NCBI GenBank assembly: GCA_016927475.1
Contig: JAFGMO010000026.1
Coordinates: 1-50,291, forward strand
Reading direction: 5' to 3'
DNA: 50,291 nucleotides
Source: Candidatus Aminicenantota bacterium
Lineage (GTDB): Bacteria > Acidobacteriota > Aminicenantia > Aminicenantales > Aminicenantaceae
Within the stretch, counting starts at the first letter, position 1; each line of letters begins with the position of its first letter. The notes under the pieces were generated by a model. It saw only the letters and a list, made by a program, of their open reading frames with translations, was not told where the DNA came from and searched no databases. The translations under genes were made by a program, and so were the position numbers. Positions 44,043 to 50,291 of the stretch are shown here, in pieces.

Positions 44043-45134
44043 ATGAATACCATCGAAAAGGCGCTGATGCACGCCTTGTTTGTACATCTGCATCATAACA
44101 TAGAAAAAGCCATCGACTTCAAGGCGATCGAAGCTCTTAACAAGAAAGTCAGCAAGACTTTTCCAAAAGCTTTGATTGTTGGCCCGGGGGACGACGCGGC
44201 TGCATTCAAATTCCCCGGCACCAAAGAGATTTATGTAGGCAAAATGGAGAGCCACTGCTCTCCCTGTGTCCCCAGACCTTATGATGCGGCCGCCACCGGA
44301 GCAGGCGGAGCCATGCGCGACGTTGTGGCCATGGGCGCCAGGCCGCTTTTCCTGATGAATTTCATCGGAACAAAACCGCTCAAAGATAAAGTTATTGTCG
44401 GCCCCTGCGGGTTTTCCGGAAAGTGCACCTGCGGAAAATGCGTCGAGATGACCAGTGGGGATAGGGTCAACCTGATGGTCAAAGGCCTGAAGGACATGTG
44501 CAGAGCCATGGACGTTTTTATCATCGGCGGAGGATTCTCGACCTCTTTCTCCGACATTGTACCGGCTACGGTAGTTACAGTTATCGGCAAGCTGGTCACC
44601 AAAAAACCGCTAACCAAGCCGGCAAAATCCGCCGGGGATCAGATCATCTTGATCGGCAAAACGGGCAGCGACGGCAACGACACCCTTTTCCGGGCGGGCC
44701 TGGTCAAAGAGATGAAGCCGGCCGTCGCCCTCTTCAAGGAAGAACGGAAGATCATGGAAGCGACTCTGGCCGCCTTCAACACAGGCAAAATCAAGGCCTG
44801 CTCTGATTTGGGTGCAGCCGGCATCGGCGCCGCTGTCTGTGAGACTGCAAGATACGGCGGCTTCGGAGCCCTTGTGGATCTCGCCAAAGTCCCTCTTAGG
44901 GAAAAAGGCCTCACCCCCGAAGAGATCCTGATCTGCGAGTCTCAGGGCAGAATGGCTGTTCAGGTTGCGAAAAAGGACGTCGATCTTGTCCTGAAGGAGA
45001 TCCGGACTAAAGGAGTAAGGGCGGAACTTATAGGAGAGATCAACAAAGACAACAAGGAAGTCTTCGAATACAAAGGCAAAACCGTGGCCATGATTCCAAA
45101 TCTTCCATCCCCGGCTGATATGGAGGAACTGTAG
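44043..45134 (+). CDS. PurL-like AIR-synthase-superfamily protein with extra cysteines
   Basis: A 363-residue protein of the PurM/PurL ATP-binding fold. Motifs equivalent to PurL are GPGDDAAAF (47-55), ESH at 69-71 (MESHCSPC), PYDAAATGAGGAMRDV (79-94) and GARP. In true PurL the segment reads ESHNHPS; here it is ESHCSPC. A loop holds Cys122, Cys128, Cys130 and Cys133 (CGFSGKCTCGKC), which could bind zinc or an iron-sulfur cluster. It is only one PurM-like unit, half of PurL. The HypE-type C-terminal Cys is missing, arguing against that function. The N-terminus has no SelD-type catalytic Cys/Sec. It probably uses ATP to activate an amide or carbonyl oxygen. A strong RBS (AGGAGGG) precedes the ATG. 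Confidence 0.75.
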   Translation: MNTIEKALMHALFVHLHHNIEKAIDFKAIEALNKKVSKTFPKALIVGPGDDAAAFKFPGTKEIYVGKMESHCSPCVPRPYDAAATGAGGAMRDVVAMGARPLFLMNFIGTKPLKDKVIVGPCGFSGKCTCGKCVEMTSGDRVNLMVKGLKDMCRAMDVFIIGGGFSTSFSDIVPATVVTVIGKLVTKKPLTKPAKSAGDQIILIGKTGSDGNDTLFRAGLVKEMKPAVALFKEERKIMEATLAAFNTGKIKACSDLGAAGIGAAVCETARYGGFGALVDLAKVPLREKGLTPEEILICESQGRMAVQVAKKDVDLVLKEIRTKGVRAELIGEINKDNKEVFEYKGKTVAMIPNLPSPADMEEL

Positions 45135-45147
45135 AAGGAATCATGAA

Positions 45148-46278
45148 ATGGACAAAACAAAAATAAAGTCAGAGTATGCCCAGGCGGGGGTAGATTACTC
45201 CAAGATCGAGCCGTTCAAGATGGCCATGGTGCGTGCCGGGAAGCGAACACTGGAGTTCCCAAACAAGCGCGAAGTGCATGTCGATGCAGACAGCGTAGGT
45301 GCCCATGGCGCCGTTTTCCAGTTCCGGGGTAGACAGCCCCACCTCTGGTGCATGACTCAGGAAGGGCTGGGCAACAAAAACTGGATTGCGGAATGGATGT
45401 ACCAGCATGCCGGGACCGGAAGGACATATTATGAGGGAATCGGTATCGACACAGCCCTGATGGCGGCCAATGACGTGATCTGCCAGGGAGCCCTGCCCGT
45501 GATCTATACGGATGAGGTGGCGGCAGGCGACAGCGAGTGGTTCATGGACGAGAAACGAGGCCGTGACCTGGCTGAAAGTTTTTATCAGGCATGCCGGATG
45601 TGCGGGATGGCCCTTCCAGCCGGCGAATCTCCCGCTCTCCGTTATCTGATCAAGGCCGAACCACCTGTGCACAGCGCCCCCTCCCTGTCCGGCTGTGTAA
45701 CCGGCCTCATCGCTCCTGCAGACAGGATGATCACTGGAGAAAACCTTTCTGTGGGAGACCGGATCATAGGTGCAACCTCATCAGGACTTCACTCCAACGG
45801 GATTTCACTGGTGATCAAACGGGCACTTGAACTCAAAGACAAATTTCTCCACCAGCTCCCGAACGGGAACACACTGGGCGAAGAAGCGCTCATGCCTACC
45901 CGCTCGTATGTCAGCCTCGTCGAAGCCCTGCTCGATGAAAACATCGAAATTCACTCCTTTCTCGGCGGCACGGGCGGGGGAATCTCAAAAATCGCCTATG
46001 CCAAAAAACATTTCACTTATAGGGTAAAAAAATGGATCGACGAAATCCCTCCACTCTTCCTGTTCATGCTTGAAACAGGCGTCAGTCTTATGGACTGCCT
46101 GACCACATTCAACTGGGGAATCGGATTCTATATTTTTGTTCCCGAGAAAGAGGCCGAGCGAACCATCGAGACGGGGCGGAAAGCGGGTTATGACCTGCTT
46201 GATCTAGGAGAGGTCGAACCAGGAGAGCGCCGGGTCATCTTTGAACCTGAGGGAATCATTCTCTCTGCCATCGAATAA
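45148..46278 (+). CDS. PurM-like AIR-synthase-superfamily protein (divergent)
   Basis: A 376-residue relative of phosphoribosylformylglycinamidine cyclo-ligase. It begins YAQAGVDYSKIEPF like PurM (YKDAGVD), has IGIDTALMAANDVICQGALPV (the PurM IGIDLVAMNVND block), GDRIIGATSSGLHSNGISL (GD-x-LIGL-x-SSG-x-HSNG), a GGTGGGISKIA block, and FNWGIGFYIFVPE. The PurM active-site string TDGVGTK is changed to QEGLGNK, so it is unlikely to be ordinary PurM. No pur genes accompany it. It follows the PurL-like gene by 13 bases, suggesting that the two proteins act in sequence or as a complex on the product of the dehydrogenase-like enzyme. Confidence 0.78.
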   Translation: MDKTKIKSEYAQAGVDYSKIEPFKMAMVRAGKRTLEFPNKREVHVDADSVGAHGAVFQFRGRQPHLWCMTQEGLGNKNWIAEWMYQHAGTGRTYYEGIGIDTALMAANDVICQGALPVIYTDEVAAGDSEWFMDEKRGRDLAESFYQACRMCGMALPAGESPALRYLIKAEPPVHSAPSLSGCVTGLIAPADRMITGENLSVGDRIIGATSSGLHSNGISLVIKRALELKDKFLHQLPNGNTLGEEALMPTRSYVSLVEALLDENIEIHSFLGGTGGGISKIAYAKKHFTYRVKKWIDEIPPLFLFMLETGVSLMDCLTTFNWGIGFYIFVPEKEAERTIETGRKAGYDLLDLGEVEPGERRVIFEPEGIILSAIE

Positions 46279-46451
46279 ATCTTCGCTCATTTTTGGTCTT
46301 CCCCGGGAATAAAAGCTTTGCCGCAAGATCAATGGGCCGGATATCTGCTTCATTGACTAAAATCCTGTTCTTGTCAAAAAAGCCCGTTTTCCTGCAGGTT
46401 GAAAAAAAGTTTTTAATAAACCTTTTTTATGTAAAATGCGTATAAGTAATA

Positions 46452-46466
46452 TATGTAATTTACATA
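46452..46466. promoter_or_regulatory. 15-bp palindrome upstream of PadR stub (probable PadR operator)
   Basis: TATGTAA-T-TTACATA is a perfect odd-centred palindrome 14 bases before the stub ATG. A further half-site TATGTAA is at 46428-46434. ATGT...ACAT is the known type of PadR recognition sequence. It shares length and centre with 38880-38894. Confidence 0.6.
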
Positions 46467-46480
46467 AAAGGATACAATAC

Positions 46481-46546
46481 ATGAAAGAGTTAACCCTTCT
46501 TGAACAGATTATTCTTTCAGCATTCCTGATTTTATCAAGTCAGTAA
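46481..46546 (+). pseudogene. PadR N-terminal stub (21 codons) upstream of permease
   Basis: The frame reads MKELTLLEQIILSAFLILSSQ and stops. The first 14 residues match the start of the PadR at 38912 (MKELTKIEEILLLT). The DNA-binding part is missing. A clear AAAGGA ribosome site precedes it (46466-46471), while the permease ATG, only four bases after the stub's stop, has none, so translation of the permease may depend on reading this stub. Confidence 0.68.
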
Positions 46547-46550
46547 AACC

Positions 46551-49187
46551 ATGAAAAAAACAAACTTCAAAAAAACTAATCCCTATCATCAAGGGAACCG
46601 CCCCCAAAATAAAAGCCGTCCCCCGCGGATACCGAGATGGATTCTATCTTCGCTCAATCATTATGAAAAGGAGTTCTCACTGACCGGTGACTGCAGTGAA
46701 GAATATCAGCAGGTCGCTCGGCAAAGAGGAAAAGGTAAGGCCATTCTCTGGATATGGGGACAGGTTCTCTACGCTATTCCCATAGGATTTAAGCGTTCTC
46801 TTAGATTCGGAGGAACTATGTTTTTCAATTATCTCAAAATCACACTGAGAAATATCAAAAGACACAAAGCGTTCTCTTTTATCAACATGGCAGGTTTGGG
46901 GATCGGATTGGCGGTCTCCATCTTTATCCTGATCTGGGTCAGGGATGAATTGAGCTATGATAACTTTCACGAACATTCAGAAAGGATCTACCGCATTTAC
47001 GAACAATGGGTAACATCACAAGGTGCTATTAATCCCATCGCCTTCACCCCATATCCTCTGGGCCCAACCCTGCAGGATAACTATCCCGAAGTTTTGGAAT
47101 CCATGCATTTTTCTATCCAGAACAGGAATCTGGTTAAATACAAAGAAAAGCGTTTTTTCGAAGACCAATTCGCTTTTGCCGATGCTAATTTTTTCACGTT
47201 CTTTTCCTTTCCTCTCATCAAAGGGAATCCGAAGACCGTGCTCAAAGAGCTCAATTCATTGGTGTTAAGCCAGTCCATGGCAAAAAAATATTTCGGAAAT
47301 GAAGATCCCACTGGGAAAATCCTCACCGTAAACGCCAAGCAAAACTTTATCATCACAGGCATTATGCAGGATATTCCGCACAATTCTCATATTCGAGTCG
47401 GCTTCATCGGAAATTTTGAATGCCTTATTGCAAACGAGTCGTCAAAACGCTGGGTAGACCACCAGTACTACACCTATCTGCGTCTGAGGCCGGATACGGA
47501 CGCAGAGGCCTTCGGGGTAAAAATCAAGACCTATATCAATGATAACCAGCTCGATCCCACCACAATCCATATTGCGCTGCAATCACTGAAGGATATTCAC
47601 CTACGATCTCATTTCAACTACGATTTGGGGGGGACCAGCCAGGGAAAAGCTCTTTATATCTACGTATTTTCCCTCGTTGCCGTCATGGTTTTATCGATCG
47701 CCTGCATCAACTTTATGAGCCTGGCTACCGCCAAGGCAGCCAACCGGGCCAAAGAAATCGGCATCCGAAAGGTTTCCGGAGCCTCCAAGGGGCATCTCAT
47801 AAATCAATTTATGGGTGAATCCTTTTTTATGTCGGTTTTGGCTTTTTTATTCTCTCTGGTTTGCGTCCTTGTTTTGCTCCCGCCGTTCAACAGCCTGACC
47901 GGAAAAAATTTCACTATCGGTTCTGTCTTCAATGCCTCCATGTTTCTTTTTTTCCTGGCGTTAACTGTGGCCACAGGAGTGTTGGCAGGTGCTTATCCCG
48001 CTCTCTATCTATCTACATTTCGACCTTCGCAAGTTCTTAAAGGAAAACTCCGGTCAGGGACAAAAACACGCTATTTCAGAAGAGTACTTGTTGTGGTCCA
48101 ATTTAGTCTGTCCGTCATTTTGATGATGGGAACTATCGTGGTCCGCAATCAGCTTAGTTATATGCAGAATAAAAACCTGGGCATAAAAAAGGACAATATC
48201 GTCTATATCAGGATGCGGGGAAAACTTCTTAAAGAACAAACTTCCTTCAAAGACGAATTAGCTCGTATTCCGGGAATTTTAAACATAACCACATCATCCA
48301 ACAGCCCCTTAAATATACATTGGGGTACTACCGGGGTTGATTGGGAAGGAAGAAATCCCGATCAAAGAATCCACTGGAATGTTTTGTCGGTTGACTTTGA
48401 TTTTATCGATACGTTTGGGTTGGAACTGGTGGAAGGCCGCGGTTTTTCACATAAAATGGCGACCGATACACACACAGCCTATATTATCAATGAGACCGGA
48501 GCACAAGCTCTTGGTTTTGAACAGGTCACCGGGAAGATATTTAATCTTTGGGAGACGGAAGGCATCATCATCGGAATCGTTCGGGATTTCCATATAAGTT
48601 CTCTACATGAAAAGATCAGACCGCTCATTATCAAGGTCCATCCCTCTTGGGACTCCTTTTTATTCCTTACTATCAACGCAGAGCACGCACAAGATGTTTT
48701 GGCGCAGGTTGAAAGTATTCATCAAAACCTTAATCCTGAGTATCCTTTTATCTACAGCTTTTTGGATGATGATTATAAGGCCCTGTATAGCTCAGAACAA
48801 AGGACGGAAAAGCTGTTCCAAATCTTTTCCTTGGTGGCCATTTTTTTATCCTGCCTCGGCCTTTTCGGATTGTCATCCTTTATGGCAGAGCAGCGCACAA
48901 AGGAGATCGGCATTCGTAAGGTTTTTGGGGCCAATGTGCCGAATATTATCGTGCAGCTTATGAGAGATTTCACAAAGTGGGTTCTCTATGCCAATCTTAT
49001 CGCCTGGCCTATCGGATATTTCGTTATGCAGCGGTGGCTCAAAAATTTTGCTTATCGGACCGATTTGGAATGGTGGATTTTTATCGTCACAGGCTTGGGA
49101 ACCCTGATCATCGCGGCCGTCACTGTGGGTTACAAATCACTCAAGGCCGCCATCGCCAATCCCATCGACACTCTCAGGTATGAATAA
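46551..49187 (+). CDS. ADOP-type FtsX/MacB permease with permease prefix domain 2 (paralogue 4)
   Basis: An 878-residue permease. It begins with a basic stretch and prefix 2 (PPRIPRWILSSLNHYEKEFSLTGDCSEEYQQVA...), TM1 (INMAGLGIGLAVSIFILIW), core 1, FtsX block 1 (RAKEIGIRKVSGASKGHLINQFMGESF), second-half TM (VVVQFSLSVILMMGTIVV), core 2 (IIGIVRDFHI) and FtsX block 2 (QRTKEIGIRKVFGANVPN), ending ANPIDTLRYE. It has no good ribosome site of its own (TCAGTAAAACC before ATG) and lies four bases after the PadR stub, suggesting coupled translation. It is otherwise intact. Confidence 0.88.
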   Translation: MKKTNFKKTNPYHQGNRPQNKSRPPRIPRWILSSLNHYEKEFSLTGDCSEEYQQVARQRGKGKAILWIWGQVLYAIPIGFKRSLRFGGTMFFNYLKITLRNIKRHKAFSFINMAGLGIGLAVSIFILIWVRDELSYDNFHEHSERIYRIYEQWVTSQGAINPIAFTPYPLGPTLQDNYPEVLESMHFSIQNRNLVKYKEKRFFEDQFAFADANFFTFFSFPLIKGNPKTVLKELNSLVLSQSMAKKYFGNEDPTGKILTVNAKQNFIITGIMQDIPHNSHIRVGFIGNFECLIANESSKRWVDHQYYTYLRLRPDTDAEAFGVKIKTYINDNQLDPTTIHIALQSLKDIHLRSHFNYDLGGTSQGKALYIYVFSLVAVMVLSIACINFMSLATAKAANRAKEIGIRKVSGASKGHLINQFMGESFFMSVLAFLFSLVCVLVLLPPFNSLTGKNFTIGSVFNASMFLFFLALTVATGVLAGAYPALYLSTFRPSQVLKGKLRSGTKTRYFRRVLVVVQFSLSVILMMGTIVVRNQLSYMQNKNLGIKKDNIVYIRMRGKLLKEQTSFKDELARIPGILNITTSSNSPLNIHWGTTGVDWEGRNPDQRIHWNVLSVDFDFIDTFGLELVEGRGFSHKMATDTHTAYIINETGAQALGFEQVTGKIFNLWETEGIIIGIVRDFHISSLHEKIRPLIIKVHPSWDSFLFLTINAEHAQDVLAQVESIHQNLNPEYPFIYSFLDDDYKALYSSEQRTEKLFQIFSLVAIFLSCLGLFGLSSFMAEQRTKEIGIRKVFGANVPNIIVQLMRDFTKWVLYANLIAWPIGYFVMQRWLKNFAYRTDLEWWIFIVTGLGTLIIAAVTVGYKSLKAAIANPIDTLRYE

Positions 49188-49325
49188 TTATAAACGGGGA
49201 CGGGCCGAAGAATCTTACTGATTCTATTATAGTTAAGGCATTTTTGCACAAAATGGATGTTTGTAACATATTGATATAAAAACAGTTGCTTTTATGTGAA
49301 AATATTTTTCAGCCGAAAAATTTGA

Positions 49326-49508
49326 TCATTTCATTTTTTCAACGATATAAAGGAAATCAACTTTTGCCGTCGCTCCCATTCCCTGTAACTTCGGTTCTAT
49401 GTTGGGAATGATGGATACAATTTCGCCTTCCAGGCTGTTGAGGAATTGTTCAAGTTTATCCCGGTCCCTCTGCATGTTAATGTCAAATCGATGAACTTTA
49501 TATTTCAT
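49326..49508 (-). CDS. Small conserved protein, unknown function
   Basis: A 60-residue soluble protein (MKYKVHRFDINMQRDRDKLEQFLN...IVSIIPNIEPK...KVDFLYIVEKMK), with a beta-alpha-beta-beta pattern as in DUF4177-like small proteins. The ATG at 49508 follows GAGGGA and starts the conserved part; four upstream codons are possible. I cannot assign a role. It stands alone, convergent with the permease gene. Confidence 0.6.
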   Translation of the reverse strand: MKYKVHRFDINMQRDRDKLEQFLNSLEGEIVSIIPNIEPKLQGMGATAKVDFLYIVEKMK

Positions 49509-49539
49509 GGTGTCCCTCATTATTTAGTATTCAATATTT

Positions 49540-49647
49540 ATGCCGGAGAACTACGAGAAATCCCTCTTCCTCTGGATGGACGCTGATCCAGATATTGCTG
49601 AGGTAGAAGATGCCGAGACGAGGCTGACTGGGTTGAAGGGTGCTTGA
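49540..49647 (+). pseudogene. TPR-protein C-terminal tail remnant
   Basis: Thirty-five codons read NYEKSLFLWMDADPDIAEVEDAETRLTGLKGA and stop, the typical closing segment of TPR-containing proteins (LW-x-DADP...E-x-A-x-x-RL-x-x-LK). No TPR helices precede it. The ~170 bases that follow hold no gene. Confidence 0.5.
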
Positions 49648-49821
49648 ACAAAACGGCGTTAAAATAATTATTTCACGCCATATTCATGTTCCCCAGGGAG
49701 AAAGCAAATATATCGCTAAATATATACATTATGTGCCATTCTGGATAGGACTGTGCATAAAATCAGTTTGACAGCAGATTTTTCCCTCTGATATAAATAT
49801 TTTTAGATGATGAGAGGCTGC

Positions 49822-50291
49822 ATGTACACAAGGATAAAATCCAAATTTCAAATACGCCAAGTCAAACTAGGGTTTATCGTTATGATTCTTTTGTTGTTTC
49901 TATCACTGCCAATCTGGAACGGAAGACAAGCGCATGCACAGCAAGATAAAACGATCGCACTCGATGGAGTATGGCGTTTGAGGGGATATGGAAAAATCTT
50001 ACATATCTACCAGGGCAACTACACCAACTATGACATAACAGAGATTAGCTGCGTGCAAGAAAGCAATGGGATTTTAAAAGATTTTATGCAAAGATATGGC
50101 CGCCTTGCGATTAATGATTCAGGCCAGCTATTACTGTCTACAATAGGAGGGATAACACGCTATACCTATGATAGGCTAAACACTCTGCCTGAGTATTGTC
50201 AAAATGATCGCACTTCTAGATCAACGGATCCTGAATTTAATTTTGAAGTCTTTTACCATATATTCGAAGAAAATTATCCCTTCTTTAAACT
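49822..50291 (+). CDS. Exported S41-family (C-terminal-processing) peptidase, 5' part
   Basis: The frame is open from the ATG at 49822 to the end of the window (156 residues). The N-terminus is basic followed by a hydrophobic stretch (FIVMILLLFLSLPIWNG), then AHAQQD, a probable signal cleavage site. A small beta domain (about 40-110: GVWRLRGYGKILHIY, GQLLLSTIGGITRY) is followed by DPEFNFEVFYHIFEENYPFF, typical of the helical region preceding PDZ and catalytic domains in S41 peptidases. The catalytic Ser/Lys lie beyond the window. GAGAGG precedes the ATG. Confidence 0.7.
   Translation, partial: MYTRIKSKFQIRQVKLGFIVMILLLFLSLPIWNGRQAHAQQDKTIALDGVWRLRGYGKILHIYQGNYTNYDITEISCVQESNGILKDFMQRYGRLAINDSGQLLLSTIGGITRYTYDRLNTLPEYCQNDRTSRSTDPEFNFEVFYHIFEENYPFFK

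Noticed and set aside
44043..45134. HypE (hydrogenase maturation) or SelD identity for the AIR-synthase-like protein
   Set aside because: The C-terminal cysteine required in HypE is absent (ends PSPADMEEL), no hyp genes are nearby, and the SelD N-terminal Cys/Sec motif is missing; PurL-type motifs fit better.

Overview
The window looks like a bacterial chromosome segment of moderate GC content. Its best match is the Acidobacteriota / Candidatus Aminicenantota type of genome. That is an inference from gene content: several ~875-residue FtsX/MacB-type permeases without a dedicated ATPase and paired with PadR regulators (the arrangement known in Acidobacteria as ADOP, duplicated orphan permease), many secreted peptidases and alpha/beta hydrolases, Asp-box and 6-bladed propeller proteins, and lipoproteins. 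There is no rRNA and no CRISPR array. One intact tRNA gene (Val, CAC) opens the window.

Layout. 1-4.2 kb: tRNA-Val, two identical 54-nt repeat copies, then a tightly coupled trio (secreted X-Pro/CocE-type hydrolase, four-helix membrane protein, winged-helix protein) behind a good sigma70 promoter. 4.2-9.3 kb: an AT-rich, decayed region with an AraC-like remnant, the C-terminal end of a tyrosine integrase carrying a tRNA-Ala 5' half, a DUF4143 ATPase, a piece of IS91-type transposase, a tRNA 3' end and a frameshifted secreted-domain remnant; this looks like an old integrated element. 9.4-18.8 kb: Asp-box propeller protein, HEAT-repeat protein, lipoprotein, Xaa-Pro aminopeptidase and MiaB-like radical SAM enzyme, with remnants of permeases, a propeller protein and a dipeptidyl peptidase IV between them. 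18.9-22.6 kb: PadR/permease operon and a divergent solitary PadR gene with a perfect operator-like palindrome. 22.6-31.3 kb: a RAYT-type HUH transposase unit with 12-bp inverted ends, two alpha/beta hydrolases, a propeller protein, a frameshifted zinc-ribbon gene and an IS1634-type element abutting half a permease. 31.7-34.2 kb: CrtI/RetSat-like oxidoreductase and a membrane LytTR regulator. 34.6-41.9 kb: two permease loci separated by fragments of a hydrolase and a beta-lactamase-fold protein. 42.0-46.3 kb: a one-domain ABC-F remnant and a three-gene operon encoding a saccharopine-dehydrogenase-like enzyme, a PurL-like protein and a PurM-like protein. 46.4-50.3 kb: a fourth full permease behind a 21-codon PadR stub, a small conserved protein, a TPR tail and the start of an S41 peptidase running off the end.

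Three things stand out. First, the SDH-like/PurL-like/PurM-like operon lacks any other purine gene nearby and both PurM-superfamily members have altered active-site motifs, so it is a candidate for an undescribed ATP-dependent small-molecule pathway. Second, the window holds four full permeases, one half and two scraps. Two of the full ones are preceded not by a complete PadR gene but by a 21- or 24-codon ORF that is recognisably only the N-terminus of PadR, and odd-centred palindromes sit just upstream. Third, about sixteen truncated genes occur in 50 kb, often joined end to end, which points to frequent deletion and recombination among paralogous families.
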